64,000 bases of DNA, taken from NCBI GenBank assembly GCA_003224055.1, contig QHYE01000063.1:1-64000 (forward strand), written 5' to 3'. The stretch is from Acidobacteriota bacterium. GTDB lineage: Bacteria; Acidobacteriota; Terriglobia; Acidiferrales; UBA7541. Shown here in pieces: positions 26,308-35,184 of the stretch (within the stretch, counting starts at the first letter, position 1; the number at the start of each line of letters is the position of its first letter). Under the pieces are notes generated by a model. The model saw only the letters and a program-made list of their open reading frames with translations. It did no database searches and was not told where the DNA came from. The translations under genes and the position numbers were made by a program.

Positions 26308-27744
26308 GTGAGGCTGATAATGGGTCGCTCGCCTGAAACTCAAGTTGAACATCATCTCGGTGTGCTGGCGCGTACAGGCGTTGCACGCCCGGCACTTGAA
26401 GATGCATTGACTACCATTGTTGACGCAGCAATTGAGCTTACGCACGCGCAGCAAGGAGTGTTGCTACTCGCGAAATCCTCCGGCAATCTCGAGCTCACGG
26501 TGGCGCGTGACGCGCAGCGCGTGTCACTTCCGCTGCATCAGGTACAGATCTCCTCGAGCGTCCTGAGTCGCGCGATGGGTTCCCGTCGAGAACTCATCGT
26601 CACTGAAGCCGAGGAAGGCTCATCTACGGCTCGACAGGCGAGTATCGGGGCGCCCGGACTACACACCATTCTGGTGATTCCGGTTGACAAGCTGCCTCTC
26701 GCTGAGTCACTCGATGCGACCGTCGCAGGACGCCAAAGCGAATTGCTTGCCGTCCTCTATCTGGATAGTTGCTGGCCGTTCTTCCATCTCGACCGCGAGG
26801 CTCTGCGTATGCTTGCTCGCAAGGTTGCCATAGTGGTCGAGAACGCAGCGCTCTTCGCAGCTTTGTGCGAAAAAGCTCGTTTGGATCACGAGGTCGAGAT
26901 TACAGGCCAAATCCAACGACAGATGCAACCAGTCCAGTTTCCTCGGGTCCCGGAGCTCGAAATCACTGGCTTCACAGTCGAGTGTCACGCGGTCGGCGGC
27001 GATTGCCTTGATGTTGTCAAACTCTCAGACAGGTGCCATGGACTGCTTGTCGGCGACATTGCGGGCAAGGGAATTCCGGCGTCGTTACTTGCCAGCTTAC
27101 TGCAGGGTCTATTTGTGACCATTGGTGCTCTGGATCTTCCACCGGAGGAAGTCGTCTCGCGGGTGAACCGGTATCTGTGCGAGCGCAGTCCCGAAGACTG
27201 GTACGCCACCCTCTTCTATGCCATCCTCGATTCGTCCGGGCGCTTGGATTACGTGAATGCAGGTCACGTACCGGCCCTGATTCGCCGCTGCTCGGGGAAG
27301 GTTGAAAGCCTTGAATCATCGAATTTTCCGGTCGGCATGTTTTCCGATGCTCGGTATACTCGCGGAACGACTCAGATCGAGGTAGACAACTTCCTACTGA
27401 TATACACGGACGGTATCCCCGATGCAAAAAACAGGCGCAGTGAGTTTTTCGGAGAGGCGGGGCTTCGACGGCTTTTGCTGGAGTTCCCTGGCCAGACGGT
27501 GGATGACCTCGCCGAGGCCGTCCGTGCCGGGGTGCGGGCCTTTACGGAAGGCGCGCCGCAATCGGATGACATCGCCGTTCTCGCCGTGCACTATCGCGGG
27601 GTAGGCAACTTATCAACTACCTCTGTGAGGCCCGCAAGGGCGATGCGTGCCTCAAACGCTCTCGGCCGAAGTGCCCCCCTGGTGGGGCGAATCCACCCAA
27701 CGAAGAGAAAACTTCTCAAAGGGGACAGACCATGGCACTCATAA
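26308..27744 (+). CDS. GAF-SpoIIE serine phosphatase (RsbU-like)
   Basis: Residues about 20-180 form a GAF-type sensor (IVDAAIELTHAQQGVLLLAK) and the rest is a PP2C/SpoIIE phosphatase. Conserved points are GGDCLDVVKLSD, LLVGDIAGKGIPASLLASLL, YVNAGHVPALIRR, LLIYTDGIPDAKN and SDDIAVLAVHYRG, which hold the metal-binding Asp and Gly residues. Such enzymes dephosphorylate an anti-sigma factor antagonist. I prefer the GTG at 26308, which has GGAGGAG 8 bases upstream; an in-frame ATG at 26173 has no good ribosome site. The tail overlaps the STAS gene by 13 bases, indicating coupled translation. Confidence 0.88.
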   Translation: MRLIMGRSPETQVEHHLGVLARTGVARPALEDALTTIVDAAIELTHAQQGVLLLAKSSGNLELTVARDAQRVSLPLHQVQISSSVLSRAMGSRRELIVTEAEEGSSTARQASIGAPGLHTILVIPVDKLPLAESLDATVAGRQSELLAVLYLDSCWPFFHLDREALRMLARKVAIVVENAALFAALCEKARLDHEVEITGQIQRQMQPVQFPRVPELEITGFTVECHAVGGDCLDVVKLSDRCHGLLVGDIAGKGIPASLLASLLQGLFVTIGALDLPPEEVVSRVNRYLCERSPEDWYATLFYAILDSSGRLDYVNAGHVPALIRRCSGKVESLESSNFPVGMFSDARYTRGTTQIEVDNFLLIYTDGIPDAKNRRSEFFGEAGLRRLLLEFPGQTVDDLAEAVRAGVRAFTEGAPQSDDIAVLAVHYRGVGNLSTTSVRPARAMRASNALGRSAPLVGRIHPTKRKLLKGDRPWHS

Positions 27745-28097
27745 TGACGGAGCAAGAATTGAACGGCATTACTGTTGTGGACATGAAAGGCGAGATCGTG
27801 TTGGGGGAGGAAAGCAACGCGTTCCGCGACAAGATCAAAGAGCTGCTCATGGCGGGGAAAAAGAAGATCGTCTTGAACGTGGCGAATGTCAACTACATTG
27901 ACAGTACCGGTGTGGGCGTGCTGGTGGCTTGTTTCAACAGTGCACGCTCGCACGACGCCGCGTTGAAGCTGGCGAACGTATGGTCAAGATTTCGCGAAGT
28001 ACTGCAGATGACGAGACTATTGACTGTCTTCGATACCTACGACAGCGAATCAGCTGCCATCCAGAGCTTCGCGAAGTCGTTACGCGTCGCAGGATGA
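27732..28097 (+). CDS. STAS-domain anti-sigma factor antagonist
   Basis: A 121-residue STAS protein (ITVVDMKGEIVLGEESNAFR; VNYIDSTGVGVLVACFN). The phosphorylatable residue of SpoIIAA/RsbV proteins lies in the DS(S/T)G motif, here IDSTGVG. In partner switching the phosphorylated form is inactive and the RsbU-like phosphatase restores it. Overlap with the phosphatase gene and AAAGGGG before the start suggest the pair is made together. No anti-sigma kinase or sigma factor is nearby, so the output is not known. Confidence 0.9.
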   Translation: MALIMTEQELNGITVVDMKGEIVLGEESNAFRDKIKELLMAGKKKIVLNVANVNYIDSTGVGVLVACFNSARSHDAALKLANVWSRFREVLQMTRLLTVFDTYDSESAAIQSFAKSLRVAG

Positions 28098-28196
28098 ACC
28101 GGTGCGGCTAGAGATCGGTCGAACAGAGTGGCGCTGCCAGTCCTTCATTCTTGAAACCGCCCCGCCTCGCTCTCATGCTTCTCTGGCTCGACATGA

Positions 28197-28520
28197 TCAA
28201 ACCATTCCTTTCTGTTGCGCGGTCTTCCGGCGGAAGCCTTCACGCTTGCTAAGACCCTTTTCTCTCGTGTAGTGAAGCATGGCGTGTCGCAGCAGCCCAT
28301 TCGCTTTGGTCTGGTAACCGCGGCCATCGGCTTTGAGCCATGCGATGACGTCAGAATCCAGACGCATCGTAACGGGCTTCTTCGTTGGTCGATAGAACTT
28401 GCCGATTTCGGCTCCGCTCCAATCGACAACCGCGGGAGCGTCCGAGAAATCAATGTCTTTGTCTCTTTTTGCGGCGATCGCTCGGATGTCTCGCTTCTGC
28501 TCCTTTGTGAGCTTCCTCAT
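28197..28520 (-). CDS. brnA: BrnA-type antitoxin
   Basis: From ATG 28520 (MRKLTKEQKRDIRAIAAKRD) a 107-residue protein. It contains FYRPTKKPVTMRLDSDVIAW and LKADGRGYQTKANGLLRHAM, the ribbon-helix-helix DNA-binding part of BrnA antitoxins. BrnA neutralises BrnT and represses the brnTA promoter. Its start lies inside the 3' end of the toxin gene (71-base overlap), in the usual toxin-first order. The C-terminal tail (REGFRRKTAQQKGMV) is basic. The module may have helped retain the island. Confidence 0.85.
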   Translation of the reverse strand: MRKLTKEQKRDIRAIAAKRDKDIDFSDAPAVVDWSGAEIGKFYRPTKKPVTMRLDSDVIAWLKADGRGYQTKANGLLRHAMLHYTREKGLSKREGFRRKTAQQKGMV

Positions 28521-28788
28521 AGGCTCTCCTTTCGTGGGACTCGGCGGCGCGAGCCGAGATGACACGAATGACTTCTTCGTCGTGTTCCTCATAAAAAGTA
28601 TGAACGACCAATAGTATCGAACCCGGCCCTATGCCTCCAACCGTTATCCAACGTTCCTCATCCTCAAAAGTGACGTCACGCTGCGTAATCGCGTAGGGAT
28701 CGTCGAAAACGAGAACGGCGGTTTCAAAGCGAACATCGTGCTTACGAAGATTTTGGCGGTTCTTGTTCTCATCCCATATGAATCGCAT
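28450..28788 (-). CDS. brnT: BrnT-type ribonuclease toxin
   Basis: From ATG 28788 (MRFIWDENKNRQNLRKHDVR) a 112-residue BrnT/RelE-fold protein. Family landmarks are WDENKNRQNLRKHDVRFETA, DERWITVG-like EDEERWITVGGI, and VIRVISARAAESHERRAYEE. BrnT is an mRNA-cleaving toxin in known systems. The C-terminus runs about 18 residues past the usual end and overlaps brnA. A -35/-10 pair precedes the gene. Confidence 0.85.
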   Translation of the reverse strand: MRFIWDENKNRQNLRKHDVRFETAVLVFDDPYAITQRDVTFEDEERWITVGGIGPGSILLVVHTFYEEHDEEVIRVISARAAESHERRAYEEAHKGAEARHPSDRRKKRQRH

Positions 28789-28806
28789 AGCAAGTGGCGA
28801 CAAGAC

Positions 28807-28835
28807 AGCATATCTGTTGAAATGAAGGATGTCAA
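28807..28835 (-). promoter_or_regulatory. Promoter of brnTA
   Basis: On the minus strand TTGACA (28835-28830), a 17-base spacer and TATGCT (28812-28807) lie about 20 bases before the brnT start. TGTACGTACG, a palindromic stretch just upstream, could be part of the antitoxin operator, but this is a guess. Confidence 0.6.
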
Positions 28836-28895
28836 TACATTTGTACGTACGTCATAGGCTCAGGGTGGCGCTCCAATCACCCATCATCGAATGTG

Positions 28896-28917
28896 GGTGA
28901 GAGTGCCGCACTCTCCA
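28896..28917. repeat. Intergenic hairpin
   Basis: GAGAGTGC, one base, GCACTCTC, extended by three more pairs with a bulge. It lies in the gap between brnT and tRNA-Ser (28836-29099), where no gene is evident. No T-tract follows on either strand. Role unknown. Confidence 0.45.
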
Positions 28918-29099
28918 CCACCTCACTTCGGGTGACCGCCGTTTCTCGATGTTTACCTCCAAAAGCCGCGTAAACAAAGACTTCTGAGACAGCTTTCATA
29001 TGGTTATAAGTTCGGCGCCTCCGCTCGCAGCCCCGCACGTCAGCCACTAACACAGACACCATGAAATTCAAGGGAAGGAAAATCAATGACTTACAGAAA

Positions 29100-29189
<90 letters not shown>

Positions 29190-29356
29190 CGCGCTGGAAA
29201 CAACTCTACCAATTTAGCAGAAAGACTGTTTCGCGCATAACGCCGGGCGGCGGAAAGCCACTGGGGAAACTCCGCAGGGCAACGAGTATCGGGGGTCGCT
29301 GTGGCGTGCCGCGAGCGACTTGGGTAAGCTAGGGCCGAACATAGAAAAGATGCCCA

Positions 29357-31624
29357 ATGCCTGAAATCCCCGAGTCTATCGGTCCCTACCGCGTGCTCTC
29401 CAAAGTTGGCGAAGGCGGGATGGGTGTGGTGTACAAGGCGGAGGATCAGCGCCTGCGGCGCGTCGTGGCGCTCAAGGTGATTCGCGAATTCGATGGAGAC
29501 TCTTCGCGCCGCAGCCGATTCTGGCAAGAGGCGCGCGCCGCGGCACAGGTGTCTCATCCGAATGCGTGCCGCATCTACGACATTGCCGAAGAACGGGACC
29601 GCCTCGTCCTGGTGATGGAGTTCATCGAGGGGGAATCGCTGGCGCGGTGCATCGAGCGTGGTTCCCTGCCCGCTCAGGAGGCTGGCCAAATCGCGCTGGC
29701 GCTGCTCTCCGCGCTGGAAGCGTTTCATAAGGTTGGAATCGTCCACCGGGATCTGAAACCGGGCAACATCGTGCTTTCGAACGGTGGAACAAAACTGCTG
29801 GACTTTGGGATCGCGAAGCATGTCCCGGTAAACGCGGCGGAAGAAACCGTTGCAACTCTAGCGGACGCCACGCTGCCGGGAGTCTTTCTCGGCACACCGC
29901 GGTATGCGTCCCCCGAACAATTCCGGGGCCGGCCCGTGGACGCGCGGTCCGACCTCTTTTCCATGGGCGCGATCCTGTTCGAGATGCTGACGGGACAGCC
30001 GCCATTCCCGGGCGAATCCTTTGGTGAGATTGCACACGCGGTTCTGCACGGATCTCCGCCGGCACTAAGCGGATCGCCCGCCATCGCGGCAATGGGCCGA
30101 ATCGTTCACCGTGCGCTGGCACGCGAGCCCCAGGACAGATATCCGACCGCCGAAGCCATGGCCCAAGAGGTGCGAGCCACTCTGCTGATGGATGGGATCG
30201 AGACGAAAGCTCACGCGCGCGCGCTGCGCAGGCTCATTGTCCTGCCGTTTCGCGTGTTGCGGCCCAGCGAGGAGATTCAGTTCCTGGCGTACAGCTTGCC
30301 GGAGGCGATAACGGTTTCCCTTGCCGGGCTGGAAAACCTGGTGGTGCGCTCTTCGATTGTGGCGGCGCAGTATTCCGGCGATGCGCCCGATCTGCAGAAA
30401 ATCGCCCGGGAAGCGGAGGTGGACGTTGTACTGACCGGAGCGCTGCTCAATGTGGGCAAGCAACTGCGGATTACAACCCAGTTAGCCGAAGTCCCAAGCG
30501 GAACGCTGCTCTGGTCGCACTCCTCGCAAGCGACGACTCACGAACTGCTGGAACTTCATGACGACCTGGTACGCCGCGTCGTGGAGTCCATTGTGCCGTC
30601 GCTCACGGTCCAAGAACATCAGTCGTTGCAAAAGGACCGGCCCGCCAGCGCGACGGCCTATCAGATCTATCTGCAGGCCAACGAGTTCGGCAGGCAATGG
30701 GAAAACATTCCGACCGCCATCGAGATGTACGAGCGTTGCGTCAGCTTGGACCCCTCTTACGCGTCGGCATGGGCGAGGCTTGGGCGTGCTCGCTGGATCA
30801 GCGATAAGTACAACCTGGGTTCACTCGAGGGACTGCGCGCCGCCGAAGAAGCGTTTGAGACGGCCCTGCGGCTGAATCCCAATTTGACACTCGCTCACAA
30901 TTTATATACGCACGTTCAGGTGGACCAAGGCCGCTCGCTGGATGCCATGAAGCGGCTCCTCGACCGGGCCGGTAAGCGAAGAAGCGATGCAGAACTCTTT
31001 GCCGGGCTGGCGCATGTCTGCCGCTATTGCGGGCTGTTGCAGCCGGCGCTCGTGGCTCACCAGGAGGCCCGGCGTCTGGACCCGTTGATCTCCACGAGCG
31101 TGATGCACACGTACTTCATGCTTGGGGAGTACGAGCGTGCGCTCGAAGCTTCCGGGGCCGACTACGGATATGGAAGGGGCTTGGTTTTGGCCACGCTCGG
31201 ACGCGTCGAAGAAGCAGTGTCCATGCTGCGGCAGTGCGAACTCGCCAAACCGTGGCGGCTCGGAAAATTGTATTTAACGTCTTTGCGCGCGCTCCTCGAA
31301 GGCGACCGCGAGCAAAGCCTCGCGACCAGCGAAGAGCTGATCAAGGCCACGTTCCGTGATCCAGAGGGGATGTACTATTTGGCTAGGCAACTCAGTTACT
31401 TGCGTGAGGAAGGTCCAGCGCTGGACATGCTGTCTCGCGCCATCGACAATGGATTTTTCTGCCATCAGGCCATGGTGCGCGACCCTTGGCTTGATGCCCT
31501 TCGTGGGCGCCCCGAATTCACAGAACTATTGCGCAAGGCTCATCAACTGCACGTCGAAGCTTTGGCTGCCTTTGTAGCTAGCGGTGGCCCCGGACTTCTA
31601 GGCTTGTGCTCAGAGGGCTACTAA
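29357..31624 (+). CDS. Ser/Thr protein kinase with TPR repeats
   Basis: A 755-residue cytosolic protein. Residues 9-275 are a Hanks-type kinase with the glycine loop GEGGMGVVYK, the ATP-binding Lys in VALKVI, the catalytic loop HRDLKPGNIV, DFGIAK and the APE-like YASPEQF. Then comes a TolB/FlgO-like segment (LPFRVLRPSEEIQFLAYSLP to about residue 430), and TPR-like repeats in the last 320 residues (YERCVSLDPSYASAWARLGR; ETALRLNPNLTLAHNLYTHV; EARRLDPLISTSVMHTYFML). No membrane span is seen. This build is common in Acidobacteria. The targets are unknown. It starts just outside the tRNA-Ser gene, hence outside the proposed island. Confidence 0.9.
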   Translation: MPEIPESIGPYRVLSKVGEGGMGVVYKAEDQRLRRVVALKVIREFDGDSSRRSRFWQEARAAAQVSHPNACRIYDIAEERDRLVLVMEFIEGESLARCIERGSLPAQEAGQIALALLSALEAFHKVGIVHRDLKPGNIVLSNGGTKLLDFGIAKHVPVNAAEETVATLADATLPGVFLGTPRYASPEQFRGRPVDARSDLFSMGAILFEMLTGQPPFPGESFGEIAHAVLHGSPPALSGSPAIAAMGRIVHRALAREPQDRYPTAEAMAQEVRATLLMDGIETKAHARALRRLIVLPFRVLRPSEEIQFLAYSLPEAITVSLAGLENLVVRSSIVAAQYSGDAPDLQKIAREAEVDVVLTGALLNVGKQLRITTQLAEVPSGTLLWSHSSQATTHELLELHDDLVRRVVESIVPSLTVQEHQSLQKDRPASATAYQIYLQANEFGRQWENIPTAIEMYERCVSLDPSYASAWARLGRARWISDKYNLGSLEGLRAAEEAFETALRLNPNLTLAHNLYTHVQVDQGRSLDAMKRLLDRAGKRRSDAELFAGLAHVCRYCGLLQPALVAHQEARRLDPLISTSVMHTYFMLGEYERALEASGADYGYGRGLVLATLGRVEEAVSMLRQCELAKPWRLGKLYLTSLRALLEGDREQSLATSEELIKATFRDPEGMYYLARQLSYLREEGPALDMLSRAIDNGFFCHQAMVRDPWLDALRGRPEFTELLRKAHQLHVEALAAFVASGGPGLLGLCSEGY

Positions 31625-31713
31625 GGATGGTTTTCTGCCCGGAGTTCCCTGCGGCTCGCTACCTTTTTCCCACGCAGAAATTCCTTTGTCGCAAGTCCTG
31701 AACGTCGCGTGAA

Positions 31714-32948
31714 CTATTCGTAACGCAAGGCTTCGACAGGATCAAGGCGGGCGGCTTTGATGGCGGGGTACATGCCGAAGAAGAGGCCGACGCTCATGGA
31801 AACGCCCACGGCAAGAATTACGGCCCAAAGAGGAATCGAAGACGGCAGGCTGGGCACGGCAAGGTTGATCAGCAGGCTGATGCCGCCGCCGAGCAGAACG
31901 CCGATGACGCCGCCCGCGCCGGTGAGCACGATCGCTTCGGTCAAAAATTGCCAGATGACGTCGCGGCGCCGCGCGCCGAGGGCTTTACGGATGCCGATTT
32001 CGCGCGTCCGCTCAGTAACGGTCGCGAGCATTACGTTCATGATGACCACGCCGCCGATCACCAGAAAAACAGAAACCACGCCGACCATGGCCGTCGCGAT
32101 TACGCCTGTCAGATTTTTCCACAATTCCATCAGCGTCGCCTGGTCGAAAATCCCGAAGTTATCTTTTTCGTTGGGAGCCAGATGGCGCCGCGCGCGCATC
32201 ATCACCCGTGCTTCCTCCTGCGTCTGTTCCATCCACTCCGCGCCGCGTGCCTGAATATTGAGCCAGATGGTGTCGTTGTTCCCGTACATCTTGAAATAGG
32301 TCTGGATCGGGATATACGCAAAGTTGTCCTGCGATTGACCGAAGGCCGTGCCAATAGTTCTCGCGATGCCGACGATCTGAAAGGGCCGCCCGTCGATTAA
32401 GAGTTCGTGGCCGATGGGATCGGCGCCGGGAAAGAGCTGCGTGGCCAGGTCGTTCCCGATCATGGTGACCAGCGCGCGGCTCTGATCGTCGCCTTCGGAA
32501 ATGTAGCGGCCTTCCGCAGGCGTGACGATGTCAATGTCCACCATGTTGGCGGTAACGCCGCGGATGTTCGTGTCCTTGAGGCTGTGCGAGCCCGCGCGGA
32601 CTTCCCGTCCACGCGCAGTTCCACGCCCACGCGCAGCGGCAGCTTCAAATTGTCGCGCAGAGATTCGAAGTCGTCCCAGGTGACTTTTTTGTTGCGCCGG
32701 TTTGCTTTCACGTACTCGTCCACGTCCGTGATGATCGGGAAGCGCGTGAGCAGGAAAACATTGGAGCCCATGTTGGCGACGCGGTCGGCAATGTAGCGGT
32801 CCACGCCGGAAATCAAGGCGATGACGACAATCAGAGTGGACACGGAAAGGATGATGCCCAAGAGCATCAGGAAGGAGCGCATCTTGTGAGCGCGAAGCGT
32901 CTCCAGAGTCACGTTGATCGGTTCCCGGAGCGGCACGCGCCGTCTCAT
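31714..32948 (-). pseudogene. MacB-type ABC transporter permease, one-base frameshift
   Basis: The N-terminal part from ATG 32948 (AGAGGA upstream) reads MRRRVPLREPINVTLETLRA and HKMRSFLMLLGIILSVSTLI, the MacB/FtsX first membrane helix. The frame breaks near 32600; shifting gives AGSHSLKDTNIRGVTANMVD and continues through the periplasmic MacB_PCD domain to the FtsX domain (VMLATVTERTREIGIRKALG, ARRRDVIWQFLTEAIVLTGA) and the end DPVEALRYE. One base seems missing. The corrected length, about 411 residues, is normal. MacB permeases form exporters or mechanotransmission complexes with an ATPase, but no ATPase or adaptor gene adjoins. It could be a sequencing error. Confidence 0.8.
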
Positions 32949-33063
32949 GGATGCGTCCTCTTGCTTCATTCTACGCGAAGGCCATTCGAAAGGTTTCCGG
33001 GATTTGGCCCTCGGCGAGCGTCTGGGAACGCTTGTGCGGCTCTGCTACAATTCCAATATCAAT

Positions 33064-33138
33064 TCCGGGATCGTCTAATCGGTAGGACATCAGCCTTTGG
33101 AGCTGAGTATCCTGGTTCGAGTCCAGGTCCCGGAACCA
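33064..33138 (+). tRNA. tRNA-Gln (anticodon TTG), CCA encoded
   Basis: Acceptor TCCGGGA/TCCCGGA, anticodon arm TCAGCCTTTGGAGCTGA with anticodon TTG, T arm CCTGGTTCGAGTCCAGG, discriminator A and encoded CCA (33136-33138). It decodes CAA and CAG. Confidence 0.96.
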
Positions 33139-33399
33139 ATCTTATTCGCCGCTTGCACCAACGTACCTTCGCTTCTTTGCTGCATTTTCCGCTGCGATGC
33201 AAGAAAAAGCAGCTTTCAATCACTTTTTCTTATGCTAGAATCCGGCCATTGAGCCACAACCAAAGAGCGACGATCCAGGGGCCACCGCCAGGGGGAATGA
33301 GGATCGCAAGAATGGATCCGAGTACCTGTAGCAGTGACCGGATGGCGATCCCGCAGCCATCCAGTGGAGCGTCTCTCACCAGAAAGGGGGCTCTCACAA

Positions 33400-33612
33400 A
33401 TGCACCGGTTCCCTATTCCCTCCAAGGAAATTACCCAGGTTGGTTATCAGGAAGACTCGGAGACGCTCGAAATCCAGTTTGTGAAAGGCGGAGTCTATCA
33501 GTTTTTCAACGTGCCTTCGACGGTGTTTGACGAATTCATGAGCGCCCCTTCCAAAGAGGGTTACTACCATTCGAAAATAGGCGAACGGTTTCCCTGCTCG
33601 CGTGTGAAGTGA
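33400..33612 (+). CDS. KTSC-domain protein
   Basis: A 70-residue protein from ATG 33400 (AAAGGGGG upstream). It reads MHRFPIPSKEITQVGYQEDS, LEIQFVKGGVYQFFNVPSTV and FDEFMSAPSKEGYYHSKIGE, which is the KTSC domain, a small fold named after a KTSC motif; here the motif position reads PSKEI. Such proteins are often found fused to or near nucleic acid-related enzymes and have no proven function. No operon partner is seen. Confidence 0.8.
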   Translation: MHRFPIPSKEITQVGYQEDSETLEIQFVKGGVYQFFNVPSTVFDEFMSAPSKEGYYHSKIGERFPCSRVK

Positions 33613-33635
33613 AATCCATTTTTGTTTTGCCAGAG

Positions 33636-33666
33636 GGTCTGCGGGCGGAAGTTCCGCCCGCAGACC
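33636..33666. repeat. Perfect 31-nt palindrome between convergent genes
   Basis: GGTCTGCGGGCGGAA, a single G, TTCCGCCCGCAGACC: 15 perfect pairs around one central base. It lies in the gap where the KTSC gene and the cytochrome oxidase operon converge, so it may end transcription from both sides, although no T-tract is present on either strand. Confidence 0.75.
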
Positions 33667-33782
33667 GCTCAGAGCTGGCTCAGCTGAATATTCCGCCGCG
33701 GGAACTTGACCTGCCCTGGGTTGGATGGAACGTTCGCTAAACGGTGAGCGGGGCGCTCACTTCCCTGCCTGATTCGAAACCA

Positions 33783-34013
33783 TCAACTGTTCTCGAGGTC
33801 GCGCTTTTTCCCGTAGTGCAGCGCCAGACCAACGCCGATGCTCATGAATACCGTCGGGGGCACAATCAGTACAAGCACGCCCCTGCCGATGGCTTTCTGC
33901 CCGTCCTTCGAAGCCGCCGCAGCCGTGCTGAAGCACATCGCGCAGCCTTGGCTGAACGCGGGCGCGGCCCACGCGGAAACCATCAAGACGAGTATGGCAG
34001 TGCGAAGCTTCAT
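33783..34013 (-). CDS. Small exported membrane protein with CxxC motif, end of oxidase operon
   Basis: A 76-residue protein with a signal peptide (MKLRTAILVLMVSAWAAPAF), followed by QGCAMCFSTAAAA and a membrane segment (GVLVLIVPPTVFMSIGVGLA), then a charged end. The CAMC motif right after the leader could bind copper or haem, or form a disulfide. Its start overlaps the end of the subunit IV gene as ATGA, so it is translated with the oxidase operon. No named family is recognised; a role in oxidase assembly is only a guess from position. Confidence 0.75.
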   Translation of the reverse strand: MKLRTAILVLMVSAWAAPAFSQGCAMCFSTAAAASKDGQKAIGRGVLVLIVPPTVFMSIGVGLALHYGKKRDLENS

Positions 34014-34348
34014 TTCACTCCCAGCTCAAGAATACGCCTGGCGTCCGGGAAAAAGAAGATGGTCATCAGAATGAGGCAGGCGACGACGGAGCACATGGTC
34101 AGCCACTTCATCCGCGACACTTCATACTTCAGGTGCATGAAGTAGCCGATGATCAGCGCGGCCTTGATGAACGATAGGCCGAGTAAAATGGTCAGCATCT
34201 TCACGGGCTGCATATGTTGATACGTCAGGTAGACCTCGATAGCGGTCATCACCAGCAACGCGCCCCAAACATAGAAGAAAAGCGCCTTGCCGTGGTGGCG
34301 GTGCTGCTCGGCAACCTGTTCCGCAAGAGCTTGCTGAAACGTATCCAT
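34010..34348 (-). CDS. Cytochrome c oxidase subunit IV
   Basis: A 112-residue protein with three hydrophobic helices: LFFYVWGALLVMTAIEVYL, MLTILLGLSFIKAALIIGYF and LTMCSVVACLILMTIFFF, joined by HLKYEVSRM. This is the prokaryotic cytochrome c oxidase subunit IV (COX4_pro/CyoD-like) pattern, including the FIKAALIIGYFMHLKYE stretch. It stabilises the oxidase core in the cytoplasmic membrane. It follows subunit III by 14 bp. Confidence 0.88.
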   Translation of the reverse strand: MDTFQQALAEQVAEQHRHHGKALFFYVWGALLVMTAIEVYLTYQHMQPVKMLTILLGLSFIKAALIIGYFMHLKYEVSRMKWLTMCSVVACLILMTIFFFPDARRILELGVK

Positions 34349-34362
34349 AATCTCTCCAGCTC

Positions 34363-35157
34363 CTAGAGAATCTTAGCTGACATCAGATAGACCAGGGGAA
34401 AAATAAACATCCAAACGAGGTCCACGAAGTGCCAGTAGAGCCCCGCGACTTCCACGTCGGAGGAATCGTAGACTTTGGGCTTCAGCCAGAGAATGATGCC
34501 GCAGACAATGGCCGCGATTAACAGGATATGTGCGCCGTAGTGGAAGGGGCTATAGGCCGGCGTTCCCAGCCAGGCGACCAGCCAGAGGACTAGCAGGATC
34601 GGGATAAACTTGCGGCGCAGCGCCACCACGCCGAGATAAATCACGCCTAGCGTGACGTGCAGCATGTGCATGCCGGTCAGGCCGAAGAACGTTGCGGCGA
34701 ATTGCGGCACCGTCTTGGACACGTTGACAAATTCAGCCGCTACCTGGTGGTGAGGAACTTTGGGAAACATTGGAAGGGACAGGCCTTCCGCGATGAGATT
34801 GCTCCACTCGCGGCCGTGAAGCACGATGAATCCCGTGCCGCACAGCATGGTAGCCAGCAACCAGAGGGTCTGCATCTTGGCGTCTCGGTGAACGGAGGCG
34901 CGGACCGCCAGGACCATGGTCAGCGAACTGGTGAGCAGGAACGCCGTCATGATTGTGGCGTTGATGATGCTTTCTGAATGGAACGGCGTGGGCCAGCCTC
35001 CCGTCGAAATGCGCCCGTAACTGTAGGCATAGAGCAGCGCGCCAAACGTCAGCGTATCGGAGAGCAGAAACAGCCACATGCCGATTTTCTTCGAGTAGGT
35101 CCCGAACAGAGACGGTTCGTAGACCGACGGAATATTTTGCAGCGCGGAATCAGCCAT
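34363..35157 (-). CDS. ctaE: Cytochrome c oxidase subunit III
   Basis: A 264-residue multi-span protein. FGTYSKKIGMWLFLLSDTLT at the N-terminus, FFGLTGMHMLHVTLGVIYLG, and the end EVAGLYWHFVDLVWMFIFPL are hallmark sequences of subunit III (the WHFVDxVW motif). Subunit III supports proton uptake and stability of the oxidase. It is followed by subunit IV and preceded by a second, shorter subunit III-like gene 27 bp upstream. Confidence 0.9.
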   Translation of the reverse strand: MADSALQNIPSVYEPSLFGTYSKKIGMWLFLLSDTLTFGALLYAYSYGRISTGGWPTPFHSESIINATIMTAFLLTSSLTMVLAVRASVHRDAKMQTLWLLATMLCGTGFIVLHGREWSNLIAEGLSLPMFPKVPHHQVAAEFVNVSKTVPQFAATFFGLTGMHMLHVTLGVIYLGVVALRRKFIPILLVLWLVAWLGTPAYSPFHYGAHILLIAAIVCGIILWLKPKVYDSSDVEVAGLYWHFVDLVWMFIFPLVYLMSAKIL

Positions 35158-35184
35158 GCGTTCGGCCTCCTGGTCAACTTGCAG

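Noticed and set aside
33061-33140. Second island boundary at tRNA-Gln
   Set aside because: I found no duplicate of the tRNA-Gln 3' end nearby and no integrase.
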